Of a stretch of DNA of 64,000 bases, positions 34,924 through 43,121 are shown piece by piece. Location of the stretch: contig PLZS01000095.1 of assembly GCA_003153555.1 (NCBI GenBank), forward strand, positions 92,133 through 156,132, written 5' to 3'. The notes under the pieces are model-generated. The model was not told the DNA's origin, did not search any database, and was given only the letters and a program-made list of their open reading frames with translations. The DNA is from Candidatus Melainabacteria bacterium (GTDB taxonomy: Bacteria > Cyanobacteriota > Vampirovibrionia > Obscuribacterales > Obscuribacteraceae). How positions within the stretch are numbered: position 1 is the stretch's first letter; each line of letters begins with the position of its first letter. A program made the translations under genes and the position numbers.

Positions 34924-35826
34924 GTGAAAGACAATTCAAACAATCCGTTTAAGGAAGATGAGGAAATTAAGCTTGTTCCCGGAGATTCCCAACAGAATGA
35001 GCTTCAAGAGTCTTTTCAGCAGCCAAAGAGTGTCCGTAAAGATCTACCGCAGCATGACATATCGGCTCTGAGTCAAACGCGAGTCGAGAGTGTTTCGACC
35101 AGCGCCAAAGCAGATTCTCTAACCCCTTGGACCGCACGCCGGAAATCATCGAGCGGCCCCGGCTGGGGAAAGCGCATATGCATTATTTTGGGCATAACGG
35201 TGCTCGCTGCTCTTGGCGCTGTATTCAGTGCGGTCCAGGGGCTTCCCAATGGACCTATGTTATTGATGGGTCAATTGGGCGTCTTGACAGGGAATCGCGA
35301 TCTTATTTTGAAAAGTTATAAGGACGGTTGGCACAATAATCCGGCATACGTCGGTGTGATGATTTCATGGGCAAATCAACTTGCCAGTAAGGATAAGCGT
35401 GCTGCTCTGGAGTTATATAACGACTGCGTTTCAATCAATCCTAATTTTGCTTCCTGCTATTTAAATCGAGGGGTGGACTACGCCGAATTGAATGAGGAAG
35501 CTTCAGCATTGGCTGATTACAACAAAGCAATAAAGCTCAATCCACAATACGCTCTGGCGTACAACAATAGGGCTTCGCTTTACCTTGAAAGGGGTGATTT
35601 GTACGAGGCGCTTGCGGGTCAAAATCTGGCGATTAAGTATGACCCTAACCGTGCAGTTTTTTACTTCAATCGTGGGCTAACTTATCGGGGGTTGAGCTTG
35701 TACTCTGATGCGATGAAGGATTTCCAAAAAGCGTTGCAGTTAAGTGGACATGATCCAATTACCCAAGCTCAAATTGATGCCATAAAGAACTTGGCAGATC
35801 CTTCGGGTGGTGCTTCCAAGCAGTAG
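34924..35826 (+). CDS. Membrane-anchored TPR protein
   Basis: A 300-residue protein. A polar, Gln/Ser-rich cytoplasmic N-terminus (1-78) is followed by one membrane helix (about 80-103) and then at least three tandem TPRs (about 160-285; Ala-Leu-Ala-Tyr-Asn-Asn-Arg-Ala-Ser-Leu-Tyr-Leu and similar). The start is GTG 34924. It is divergent from the two LRR/TPR kinases, 165 bases away, and the region between contains a TATATAA box near 34896. A link to kinase signalling is suggested only by position. Confidence 0.85.
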   Translation: MKDNSNNPFKEDEEIKLVPGDSQQNELQESFQQPKSVRKDLPQHDISALSQTRVESVSTSAKADSLTPWTARRKSSSGPGWGKRICIILGITVLAALGAVFSAVQGLPNGPMLLMGQLGVLTGNRDLILKSYKDGWHNNPAYVGVMISWANQLASKDKRAALELYNDCVSINPNFASCYLNRGVDYAELNEEASALADYNKAIKLNPQYALAYNNRASLYLERGDLYEALAGQNLAIKYDPNRAVFYFNRGLTYRGLSLYSDAMKDFQKALQLSGHDPITQAQIDAIKNLADPSGGASKQ

Positions 35827-35910
35827 GATGCACTTGGCTTGGCATCGCGTCGTTTTGATGATCTCATGTGACTTCGAATTCGATTCTCATCGTTAAGAAG
35901 CACTCAGCGC

Positions 35911-37503
35911 CTAGTGTGCCGTCAGTGGCTTCGTCGATTTCGCTGGATTCGACAAGAGGAACAGCAAGGGCAGGCTGATAATAAATGCAAAGCCCACCAT
36001 TCTAAAAATGTCCGCGAACGACAGTATCGTTGCTTGCACGTTGAGCATGTTGTTTAGACTGGCGATCGCCTGGCTATGAGCCACGCTAAAGTCGCTCGTG
36101 TGCGCTTGAAAGGCGCCGGTCAATGCGGCTAAGCGGTCGCGAAAGATCGGATTGTATTCGCTGAAATTTGCCACAAGCATTGCGCGATGAAATGCTTCAC
36201 GTTGTTCCAGTACGAGTGTGATAATCGCGATACCTAAACTGCCACCAATTTGTCTGGATAGGTTATAGATGCCACTTCCATCTGGAATAGAAGCCTTAGG
36301 CAAAGCGCCTACAGAAGCCATGCTCAAAGACATGAACATGAAAACGCTAGATGCTCCGCGCAACAGAAGCGGCCAGAACATGGTGTCGGCACTGGTATCA
36401 GGGTTGATTGAGGCAAGCATGAACATGGAGACAGCGCTTCCGATTGCACCGCCGCCGATCATAATGCGTGGGTCCACTTTGCCCGATAACTTGCCGATTA
36501 CCGGCATCATCAACCCGGATGCGATCGCTGAAGGCAGCATAAGCATGCCAGTTTGCATGGCTGTATAGTGCAGAATATTTTGACAGAAGATAGGCACTGC
36601 AAAAGTTGCACCATATAAACCCATGCCGAGCATTAAGGAATACATGCTGCCACCACTGAGGGCGCGATATTTCAGCACGCGTAAATTTACAGCGGGAGCT
36701 TTCGTGCGCAGTTCATGAAAAATGAAAGCAGCGGCCCCAACTATCCCACTTATCGTCAGCGTTGTAATCATTCTCGATGAAAACCAGTCTTCTTGCTGTC
36801 CTTGCTCGAGCACAGTTTGCAGCGAAGCGATGAAGAGCACGAGCAAGCCAATACCGAGCCAGTCGACTTTGGAAATTTTACGCTCGTTTTGGTTCGGTAA
36901 AAATAGAGCCGCCATTGTGGTGGCTAGAATTCCAAACGGAATATTGATAAAGAAGATCCATCGCCAACCGAGTGTGTCAGTCAAATATCCGCCAAGAGTC
37001 GGACCAATTACCGGACCAACGATTACTCCGATTCCAAATAATGCTTGAGCCATGCCTTGCTCTTCTCTTGGAAATGTTTCGAAGAGAATCGACTGAGCTT
37101 TAGCAATCAGTCCGCCACCACACAGCCCCTGCAAGATCCGTCCAGTTACCAGCATAGGCAAGCTAGTCGCGAAGCCACAGAATACCGAAGACAGCGTGAA
37201 GCCAATCAGCGAAAAAAGGAAGTAGCGTTTTCTTCCGAAGAAGTCACCGAGCCAGGCGGTCAATGGAATCATGATCGCGGTGGCGATGCCATAGCCCGTG
37301 ATTACCCAACCTACCTCGCTCAAAGTTGCTCCTAGATTTCCTTGCATGTCAGGAAGGGCGACGTTGACGATGCTGGAATCAACTACTTCGAGAATAGCTG
37401 CGAACGAAACTGTGATCGCGATCACCCATTTGAGCCAAGGTGCTTCGGCGGTTTCATGTGCTTTTTTGATCGTTGGCGGTGCGGTTCTTATCGAGGCAGT
37501 CAT
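35911..37503 (-). CDS. emrB: EmrB-type multidrug efflux permease (MFS, DHA2)
   Basis: A 530-residue major facilitator of the 14-helix DHA2 group. It carries Asp-Ser-Ser-Ile-Val-Asn-Val-Ala-Leu-Pro (motif D1, about 42-51), Gly-Asp-Phe-Phe-Gly-Arg-Lys-Arg (motif A) and Gly-Pro-Val-Ile-Gly-Pro-Thr-Leu-Gly-Gly (motif C). It pumps hydrophobic drugs by proton antiport. The gene follows the membrane-fusion gene after a ten-base gap on the same transcript, forming an EmrAB pair. No outer-membrane channel is in this operon. Confidence 0.94.
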   Translation of the reverse strand: MTASIRTAPPTIKKAHETAEAPWLKWVIAITVSFAAILEVVDSSIVNVALPDMQGNLGATLSEVGWVITGYGIATAIMIPLTAWLGDFFGRKRYFLFSLIGFTLSSVFCGFATSLPMLVTGRILQGLCGGGLIAKAQSILFETFPREEQGMAQALFGIGVIVGPVIGPTLGGYLTDTLGWRWIFFINIPFGILATTMAALFLPNQNERKISKVDWLGIGLLVLFIASLQTVLEQGQQEDWFSSRMITTLTISGIVGAAAFIFHELRTKAPAVNLRVLKYRALSGGSMYSLMLGMGLYGATFAVPIFCQNILHYTAMQTGMLMLPSAIASGLMMPVIGKLSGKVDPRIMIGGGAIGSAVSMFMLASINPDTSADTMFWPLLLRGASSVFMFMSLSMASVGALPKASIPDGSGIYNLSRQIGGSLGIAIITLVLEQREAFHRAMLVANFSEYNPIFRDRLAALTGAFQAHTSDFSVAHSQAIASLNNMLNVQATILSFADIFRMVGFAFIISLPLLFLLSNPAKSTKPLTAH

Positions 37504-37513
37504 GATAGTTTCC

Positions 37514-38821
37514 TTAGCGTCCAGTTACACTCACGGTGACTTGCGCAGATAACCCGGGTGCGATCAGCTGTTTGTAATCGGCGACAGACTTCTTATCGAA
37601 TACGATTTTTACGGGCAACCGTTGAACGATTTTTGTAAAATTGCCGGTGGCATTTTCCGCCGGCATCAAGGCGAATTTCGCACCAGATGCCGGAGCTATG
37701 CTATCGATTTGCCCGGCGAAATGTTTGCCGGGGAAAGCGTCCAATGTGATGTCCACCACTTCGCCAGGCTTCATGCCACCAATTTGCGTTTCCTTGAAAT
37801 TAGCAGTCAACCAAGAATCTTCAGGAATTATGGTGAATAGTGATTGACCTAATTGTATTTGCTCGCCAGGATGAACTGCTTTCTTGCCGACACGCCCAGA
37901 AACAGGTGCGACAATTTGTGTGTAAGAGCGCTGCAGTAAAGCATTTTGCAGGTCAGCTTTAGCCTGATCCACTGTTGCTTTCGAGACATCGCTGAGATAC
38001 GTTTTTACGTTTGTTTGTTCGTGAGCTGCTTCTGCAGTTTTCAGCGAAGCCTTCGTCTTGGTTAGATCACTATACGATTGTTGCAAGTCTGCTTCCGCTT
38101 TCGTGACGTTCGCTCGCGCTTGTTGGATCGCTTCATTCTCGGCTGCAATTTGTGAAACGGCTACATCATATTGAGTTCTGGCCTGATCATATTGTTGCTT
38201 GGATATGGCACCCTGCGTTGCCAAACTCTCGTAGCGTTTTAGATCAATCTGATACTGTTGCTTTTGTGCTTGTAAGCTTGTGAGTTTCGCGAGCTCCATG
38301 CCCAGGGCTGCGTGGGAGTTGTCGATTAGTGATTTTGCAGACGATATCGAAGCGTTGGCGTGGGATATTTCACTGGAGGCTGTATCCGATTGCGCGCCTG
38401 CTGTCGAATTTGTAACTGCGACATCAGCTGTATCTGCCTGAGCTTGGCGTTCAGTTTTTTCTAAAGCTGCTTTAGCTTGCGCAATCTTGATGTCATAGTC
38501 CCTAGGATCGAGAAGTATCAGTAACTGACCCGCTTTGACGTGTTGATTGTCTTCGACCAATACTTTTGAGACATTGCCACTGATGCGGCTGCTGATTTGC
38601 GTGATGTTTCCATCTACGTATGCATCATCGGTGCTCTCATGACTGGACATGTACCGCCACCATATGGTTCCACCTATAATCGAGCTGACTACAAGCAATA
38701 ACAATGATGTGGCAATGACCAGTTGTCTAACGGGGAGTTTAGCTACTTTCATTGCGGTAGCGGGGTTTGATCGAGCGGCGGTTCGCTGTACTGATTCTTC
38801 CATCACTGCACCATTATTCAT
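37514..38821 (-). CDS. emrA: EmrA/HlyD-type membrane fusion protein
   Basis: A 435-residue periplasmic adaptor. One N-terminal membrane helix (about 35-55), a biotinyl-lipoyl half (Val-Asp-Gly-Asn-Ile-Thr-Gln-Ile-Ser), a long coiled-coil hairpin (about 110-270, rich in Ala and Gln) and the C-terminal barrel (Ala-Pro-Val-Ser-Gly-Arg-Val-Gly-Lys) are in the usual order. ATG 38819-38821 is preferred over 38845 because GGGAGG precedes it. The gene then overlaps the stop of the TetR gene by eight bases, giving coupled translation. Confidence 0.93.
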   Translation of the reverse strand: MNNGAVMEESVQRTAARSNPATAMKVAKLPVRQLVIATSLLLLVVSSIIGGTIWWRYMSSHESTDDAYVDGNITQISSRISGNVSKVLVEDNQHVKAGQLLILLDPRDYDIKIAQAKAALEKTERQAQADTADVAVTNSTAGAQSDTASSEISHANASISSAKSLIDNSHAALGMELAKLTSLQAQKQQYQIDLKRYESLATQGAISKQQYDQARTQYDVAVSQIAAENEAIQQARANVTKAEADLQQSYSDLTKTKASLKTAEAAHEQTNVKTYLSDVSKATVDQAKADLQNALLQRSYTQIVAPVSGRVGKKAVHPGEQIQLGQSLFTIIPEDSWLTANFKETQIGGMKPGEVVDITLDAFPGKHFAGQIDSIAPASGAKFALMPAENATGNFTKIVQRLPVKIVFDKKSVADYKQLIAPGLSAQVTVSVTGR

Positions 38822-39488
38822 GTAGGCCTCCCATATCGGCACCAAATGCAGTGGCTTCCAGACCCTTGCTCGTCAAGATACCGGTAAAAAACAGAGTGAG
38901 GATATTTTTGCTGCGACTTTCCAAGGACACTTGAGTTCCATCCATTCGATGCAAGAAAAGCTGTCCGTAAAGAAGCTGATTCAAAGTTTCCGCAAGCCAG
39001 CGGGCATCCAATGTTCGTACATAACCAAGCTCCATCAGCTCAGAAAAGAAAGCTTCCCAGCGTGCCGAATTTTTACGGCAATGGTCCCAAAATGTGCTGC
39101 ACTTTTCTGCTGAAAATACTGCACGTTCTTGAATAAACAGCTCGATAACTTGTGGATTTTTATCGAAGAAGCGTAGAAATGCTCTGATGCCAGCCTGAAT
39201 TCGGTGCACGCCCTGTGCGTTTTGCTCGTCTGCTTCGTTCCTTATAAAGGTGGCCATTTGTTCTAAAGAGCGGTTCACGGTGGCAAAAAATAATGCTTGC
39301 TTTGACGGAAACGCGCGATATATGGTGCCCTTGCCAATTTCTAACTCTGTTGCAAGTTCTTCGACATCTGTGTTTGCGTAGCCTCGTTCCGAAAACATCT
39401 TGCAGGCAGCCGCCAATATGTGTTCGTTGCGCATTTCAAAGATACCGGGATCTTTCTTCGGTCTGCCGCGGGTGATCGTCTTACTCAT
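38814..39488 (-). CDS. TetR-family repressor of the EmrAB operon
   Basis: A 224-residue regulator. The N-terminal helix-turn-helix domain (about 12-65) reads Ile-Leu-Ala-Ala-Ala-Cys-Lys-Met-Phe-Ser-Glu-Arg-Gly-Tyr, then Gly-Lys-Gly-Thr-Ile-Tyr-Arg-Ala-Phe-Pro-Ser-Lys. A helical ligand domain follows. ATG 39486-39488 with GAGG upstream is used. It is the first gene of the pump operon, and a perfect 32-bp palindrome lies 13 bases upstream. It almost certainly represses its own operon and is released by a pump substrate. Confidence 0.94.
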   Translation of the reverse strand: MSKTITRGRPKKDPGIFEMRNEHILAAACKMFSERGYANTDVEELATELEIGKGTIYRAFPSKQALFFATVNRSLEQMATFIRNEADEQNAQGVHRIQAGIRAFLRFFDKNPQVIELFIQERAVFSAEKCSTFWDHCRKNSARWEAFFSELMELGYVRTLDARWLAETLNQLLYGQLFLHRMDGTQVSLESRSKNILTLFFTGILTSKGLEATAFGADMGGLHE

Positions 39489-39500
39489 TAGAAGTGCCTC

Positions 39501-39532
39501 ATTAATTGGACGGACGCGTCCGTCCAATTAAT
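39501..39532. promoter_or_regulatory. Perfect 32-bp palindrome, TetR operator
   Basis: The half-site ATTAATTGGACGGACG is repeated exactly in inverse orientation with no spacer. On the minus strand TTGGAC, a 17-base spacer and TAATGA could be the -35 and -10 of the pump operon. The palindrome centre would then lie in the spacer, the classic place for TetR repression. Confidence 0.93.
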
Positions 39533-39630
39533 AGAATATCACTGATCGCCTCTTTTGCCAAGCAACAGTCAGTCATTGCAGCCTGTACTGCAGCCCAAGG
39601 CAGTCGCGTTTTGCGCTGGTTGCGTCTGTC

Positions 39631-39659
39631 TTGACAATATTGCATAAAGTGCTTAAAAT
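39631..39659 (+). promoter_or_regulatory. Promoter of the Phd/RelE-type operon
   Basis: TTGACA (39631-39636), a 17-base spacer and TAAAAT (39654-39659) form a strong sigma-70 promoter. Just downstream, AAGCGTA occurs twice (39674-39680 and 39701-39707) with similar flanks. These direct repeats are a likely binding site for the antitoxin. Confidence 0.82.
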
Positions 39660-39743
39660 GTACATATTGTATGAAGCGTATACATTGTATGGATTGCACA
39701 AAGCGTACGAATGTGCGAATCGATTCCACCTTGAGGCTCGCCC

Positions 39744-40004
39744 ATGAAAACCGTCACGGCTACCGAATTAAAGACCAAGACAGGCGAAACTCTTGATGCT
39801 GCGCAAAAAGAGCCGGTAACTATCGAGAAAAACGGTCGACCCATAGCAGTGATCGTTCCCCAGGCCGATTACGAGCGTTTGATACGAATGGAAAATGACT
39901 ACTGGTTAACGCGAGTGGAATCTGCGGAAAAGAGCGGTTACATCGGAACAGAGTCCACGACTAACTTTTTCAGAGAGACGTTGAAGGGGAATGCTGAAGC
40001 CTGA
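39744..40004 (+). CDS. Phd/YefM-type antitoxin
   Basis: An 86-residue antitoxin. The N-terminal DNA-binding part reads Val-Thr-Ala-Thr-Glu-Leu-Lys-Thr-Lys, then Pro-Val-Thr-Ile-Glu-Lys-Asn-Gly-Arg-Pro-Ile-Ala-Val-Ile-Val, which is the Phd/YefM fold. The C-terminal helix binds the toxin. TTGAGG lies before the ATG. Its stop overlaps the start of the toxin gene by 14 bases. Confidence 0.92.
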   Translation: MKTVTATELKTKTGETLDAAQKEPVTIEKNGRPIAVIVPQADYERLIRMENDYWLTRVESAEKSGYIGTESTTNFFRETLKGNAEA

Positions 40005-40260
40005 TCTCACTAACGACGCGGTGCACTTTTTAAAGAAGCGCGATACCAAACAGTTTTTGCAGATTTTTCAAGCCATCATAGGCCTTTGGGAAGAGCCAAG
40101 GCCTAATGATTCTATTTCAATGGGCAACGGCAGCCATTTTAGAAAAGACGTAGGAGAATTCCGAGTTATCTACCGATTCGACGACAAAACGGTGTTTATC
40201 ACAGTCGTTGGTAACCGCAATGACAGCGCTGCTTATCAGGAATTCGATCGCAAAAAGTGA
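39991..40260 (+). CDS. RelE/ParE-type toxin
   Basis: An 89-residue toxin of the RelE/ParE fold. The core reads Phe-Arg-Lys-Asp-Val-Gly-Glu-Phe-Arg-Val-Ile-Tyr-Arg-Phe and then Val-Phe-Ile-Thr-Val-Val-Gly-Asn-Arg-Asn. The pair of strands carrying Arg and Tyr is what RelE-type ribosome-dependent RNases use. Whether it cuts mRNA or poisons gyrase (ParE) cannot be told by eye. It is coupled to the Phd/YefM gene. Confidence 0.88.
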   Translation: MLKPDLTNDAVHFLKKRDTKQFLQIFQAIIGLWEEPRPNDSISMGNGSHFRKDVGEFRVIYRFDDKTVFITVVGNRNDSAAYQEFDRKK

Positions 40261-40303
40261 TACCAGCGCGCCAGTCCGTTAAGGCTGGTTTCCCGCAAAC
40301 CAC

Positions 40304-40591
40304 TCACTGCGCATCCCAAAGATCTGGCTGGGTAAGTTTTTCCGCTAACTTTTTAAGTATGCGCGGAGGTTGGGCAAAGCTGTCATTCAGAATTTTCCAT
40401 TGTTCTTCTGTAAGTACGAATCTCGTTTGTTCATGCAGAACATCTGAGGCAGCGACGACTGCTTGTTCTCGAATAAAACTAGTCGGAGTGGTTCGCCTCA
40501 ATGCCGCAGCTTGTTTGATTAGCAAGTGTTCCTCGCTACTGAGTCGAATATCGAACTTCTTTGTTTTGCGACGTTTTTCAGGGACTGTCAT
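40304..40591 (-). CDS. DUF1778 (TacA-like) antitoxin, no toxin seen
   Basis: A 95-residue protein with a ribbon-helix-helix N-terminus (Phe-Asp-Ile-Arg-Leu-Ser-Ser-Glu-Glu-His-Leu-Leu-Ile-Lys-Gln-Ala-Ala) and the toxin-binding tail Val-Leu-Thr-Glu-Glu-Gln-Trp, as in DUF1778 antitoxins. Its usual partner is a GNAT acetyltransferase toxin encoded directly downstream. Here the downstream space (40261-40303) is empty and the next gene is the unrelated convergent RelE-type toxin. It is an orphan, possibly after loss of the toxin. Confidence 0.87.
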   Translation of the reverse strand: MTVPEKRRKTKKFDIRLSSEEHLLIKQAAALRRTTPTSFIREQAVVAASDVLHEQTRFVLTEEQWKILNDSFAQPPRILKKLAEKLTQPDLWDAQ

Positions 40592-40623
40592 CTTTTACAC
40601 CGAGCGAGGAACTCTTGTCATTG

Positions 40624-40635
40624 TTGTCTAGACAA
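40624..40635. promoter_or_regulatory. Palindrome upstream of the DUF1778 gene
   Basis: TTGTCTAGACAA is a perfect 12-base palindrome 33 bases before the ATG, with further TTGTC/GACAA half-sites beside it. This suits a ribbon-helix-helix operator. Confidence 0.6.
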
Positions 40636-40746
40636 TGTCGTGACAAACCCTTTGCAATGTCAGCACCGTGCGCTTAACCTGCTGGCGGGTTTGCTATGAT
40701 TCTAGGATCCAGCTCCGCGTGAGCGCTTGCAGCCAAGAGAGGCAGT

Positions 40747-41634
40747 ATGAAATTTGGCGATTTTGAAATTTCGATCGTGAGGGAATGCACATTCAAATTA
40801 GATGGTGGTGCAATGTTTGGTGTTGTGCCGAAAACGTTGTGGAACAAGCTCTCGCCCGCGGATGATTTAAATCGTATCTTGATGACTTGTAATTTGTTGT
40901 TGATTGATACTGGCAGCAAAAAGGTTCTGATTGAAACTGGCATGGGAGACCGTTGGACAGAGAAGGAACGCGATCGTTTCGAGCTGAAGACTCTTGTGAA
41001 TTCCTCTGAGATGTTGAAATCAGTAGGCGTGAAAAACGAGGAAATTGATGTCGTGATCATCTCGCATTTGCATTTCGATCATGCTGGTGGTGCTACGCGC
41101 TTAGAAAATGGAAAGCTTGTTCCGACCTTTCCGAATGCTAAGTACTATGTCCAAAGAGGCGAGTGGGAATTCGCACACAATGCCAATCCTCGCGCGCGTG
41201 CAAGTTATCGATCGGATGATTATGAGCCTTTGAATCTAAATGGACAGATAGTATTTATGGATGGTGACACAGAAGTGGTGCCTGGCATCTGGGTAAAACT
41301 AACTGGCGGCCATACTACACATCATCAAATTGTTTACTTCGAATCTCTAGATCAGAAGGGGGTATTTTTCGCGGATTTAATGCCCACTAAAAGTCACGTT
41401 ACACCGCCCTGGGTAATGGGGTACGACCACTACCCGTTAGCTTCCTGCGATCAAAAAACCAAATGGCTCGCAGACGCAAGTGCAGAAAAGTGGTTGGTTG
41501 TTTTTGATCATGAGATCGGAGTTCCGTGGGGGCACATCGATCTCAACGCAGCAGGCAAGTATGAATTTTTGCCGTTGTCGGAAGACACGCTGCACGTGCA
41601 AGCGCGTTCTGCAATGGTTCTAGCAACCCTGTAA
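40747..41634 (+). CDS. Metallo-beta-lactamase-fold hydrolase
   Basis: A 295-residue MBL-fold enzyme. The zinc motif His-Leu-His-Phe-Asp-His-Ala-Gly-Gly is near 109-117. A later His (Gly-Gly-His-Thr-Thr-His-His, near 191), Asp (Phe-Ala-Asp-Leu, near 213) and His in Phe-Asp-His-Glu complete the two-metal site. Members hydrolyse lactones, thioesters or phosphodiesters; the closest style is AHL-lactonase/quinoprotein-relay-like enzymes. GAGAGG precedes the ATG. It is a single gene with no operon partner. Confidence 0.91.
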   Translation: MKFGDFEISIVRECTFKLDGGAMFGVVPKTLWNKLSPADDLNRILMTCNLLLIDTGSKKVLIETGMGDRWTEKERDRFELKTLVNSSEMLKSVGVKNEEIDVVIISHLHFDHAGGATRLENGKLVPTFPNAKYYVQRGEWEFAHNANPRARASYRSDDYEPLNLNGQIVFMDGDTEVVPGIWVKLTGGHTTHHQIVYFESLDQKGVFFADLMPTKSHVTPPWVMGYDHYPLASCDQKTKWLADASAEKWLVVFDHEIGVPWGHIDLNAAGKYEFLPLSEDTLHVQARSAMVLATL

Positions 41635-41769
41635 TGCTCTCCGGTGTCACAGACCATCGGAGAATCAGAAAGAACAGCATTCTTTTTATTTGGCTGCTAC
41701 CGAATACGGTGGCAGCAGCACAATGAAAGGAAAGACTATGAGGCACTCAATTTCGGAGGCTGTAAAGCT

Positions 41770-42117
41770 ATGAAGTCTTGGTCCAGGGTTATGGTGGTTT
41801 GCTGTCTGTTCCTCATGGTGTCGGTGATTACGGCCGACGCGCGACATCGCAAGGAGCAAGACAGCACAGCATCGACAGGTACAAATACTGCTGCCCCTCT
41901 CGTTGATTTAAAGTGTCCCAAATGCCAAAATCAGATGGAGCACGGATTTCTACTCGAGAACCAAGGTTACAATGCTAACCAGACCGATACTAAGTGGGTG
42001 CAAGGTCCAGTCACAAAAAGGCATTTCCCTTTCACAGACATAGAGGTGAAGGTCCAGCGCCATGTTGAGGCGTATCGCTGCACAAACTGTGGTTATCTTG
42101 AACTGTACGCCAGGTAG
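41770..42117 (+). CDS. Exported zinc-ribbon protein
   Basis: A 115-residue protein with a signal peptide (about 1-22, Ser-Val-Ile-Thr-Ala-Asp-Ala) and a short Ser/Thr linker. The zinc-ribbon domain has Cys-Pro-Lys-Cys near 47-50 and Cys-Thr-Asn-Cys-Gly-Tyr-Leu-Glu-Leu near 105-113. Cytoplasmic relatives with this ribbon end in the same Tyr-Leu-Glu-Leu-Tyr motif. A secreted version is unusual. ATG 41770 is selected because GGAGG lies upstream and the signal peptide begins there; the frame extends further back to 41644. Confidence 0.8.
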   Translation: MKSWSRVMVVCCLFLMVSVITADARHRKEQDSTASTGTNTAAPLVDLKCPKCQNQMEHGFLLENQGYNANQTDTKWVQGPVTKRHFPFTDIEVKVQRHVEAYRCTNCGYLELYAR

Positions 42118-42279
42118 GGAATTCGAACTGCCAGCGAGTTAGCAATTATTTTGACTTTTGAACACAGTGATTCTCATGCACATGCTCTTTTGGATCAACC
42201 CGAGCTTTTCATTTGGCTCTTCATAGTGCATTGCAAGCCGTGCAAATGTGTCGACCTGGTTTCATGATTTCTCCTTGCA

Positions 42280-42495
42280 TCAACCGCTTTTATTGTTGAT
42301 GAACTGTTGCAGGTCGCGCATCAAGTTATCTAGATTATCGACGTGGCACATGCTGTCGCAGATTGCTAGTTCTGTATCCAAGATGCTCTCGTCGCATTCT
42401 GAAGGAACGTCAACGCCGTGCTGTTGAAAAACCTGCACGGCATCTGGGTACGCTTCGAGAATGGATTTGACTGTTGTGTTTTCTGTGATCTGCAC
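42280..42495 (-). CDS. DUF1858-type small redox-associated protein
   Basis: A 71-residue protein with the DUF1858 pattern: Thr-Thr-Val-Lys-x-Ile-Leu-Glu-x-Tyr-Pro near 7-17, a central Cys, and a helical end. The family is often next to hybrid-cluster or iron-sulfur proteins. The start is GTG, with AAGGA six bases upstream. It lies 44 bases after the ferredoxin gene on the same strand, so they probably share a transcript and a redox role. Confidence 0.78.
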   Translation of the reverse strand: MQITENTTVKSILEAYPDAVQVFQQHGVDVPSECDESILDTELAICDSMCHVDNLDNLMRDLQQFINNKSG

Positions 42496-42539
42496 TCAGA
42501 TTCCTTACAGTTGCCTCTGACGACAGCATGTGCGCTTAT

Positions 42540-42770
42540 TTATGGTTTCTGGAGTTCAGGCTTCCATTCATCAAGTATGGCGCCTTCAACCGGACAGGCT
42601 GATAAGCATGCGCCGCAGTCGATGCATGTTGCATCGTCAATATACGGATATTTATGGCCTTTCTCGTTTGTTTTGCCATCCGCCCAATGGATGCACTCTA
42701 CTGGACAGACAGGAATGCAATCAGCAACCCCTTCGCAGATCTCCGAAACTATTGTGTATGACATTGACAA
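42540..42770 (-). CDS. Two-cluster ferredoxin
   Basis: A 76-residue bacterial-type ferredoxin. The first set is Cys-x5-Cys-x3-Cys-x3-Cys (about 12-26) and the second Cys-x2-Cys-x2-Cys-x3-Cys-Pro (about 50-60). The longer first spacing is the pattern of seven-iron or Alvin-type ferredoxins, with at least one 4Fe-4S cluster. GAGGAGG precedes the ATG. It is divergent from the nitric oxide reductase gene, and a Fur-type palindrome lies between them. Confidence 0.92.
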   Translation of the reverse strand: MSMSYTIVSEICEGVADCIPVCPVECIHWADGKTNEKGHKYPYIDDATCIDCGACLSACPVEGAILDEWKPELQKP

Positions 42771-43121
42771 GCCTCCTCGTTTAACCCGTTTCTATTTTAG
42801 CGCCTAGATCATGAATGTTGGAGGGAAAAGTGTCAATTTGGACACAGTGGTGCGGGTTTTGAGAATCATTCTCAATCTGTGGAGTGCTTATTAATAGCTG
42901 TTTCTATGAAATCTCAAAAGTCGAATTCTCGCTCTTCCTTACTCCGTGTGTAAAAGGCTACAAAATTTGCACTGAGCAATTGACTGGAGCCGCGAAGGTT
43001 CTCAAATAGCTAATTGATCAGTTCGCAGTCCATCAACGGCAACAAATCAATGCTACTTTACTTGTTCAGCGCCAGTCGAACTTGTCAAAGACTTCGCGAG
43101 GCTAAGCCATCGGAGGTTCAT
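42771..43121. other. Divergent control region between ferredoxin and nitric oxide reductase
   Basis: A 351-base region. It holds the palindrome at 42859-42875 and a weaker inverted repeat GTGTC, AATTTG, GACAC at 42830-42845. Plausible promoter parts (TTATTAAT near 42889) lie on the reductase side. Nothing that looks coding was found once the reductase start is set at 43122. Confidence 0.6.
42859..42875. promoter_or_regulatory. Fur-type 7-1-7 palindrome
   Basis: TTGAGAATCATTCTCAA is perfectly symmetric around a single C and fits the TGAxAAT-N-ATTxTCA pattern bound by Fur-family regulators. It differs from an FNR box (TTGAT, four bases, ATCAA). It sits 89 bases from the ferredoxin start and 246 from the reductase start. 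Confidence 0.75.

Noticed and set aside
43014..43121. N-terminal 36-residue extension of the nitric oxide reductase
   Set aside because: A strong GGAGG lies right before ATG 43122, the extension is not protein-like, and family length fits the shorter form.
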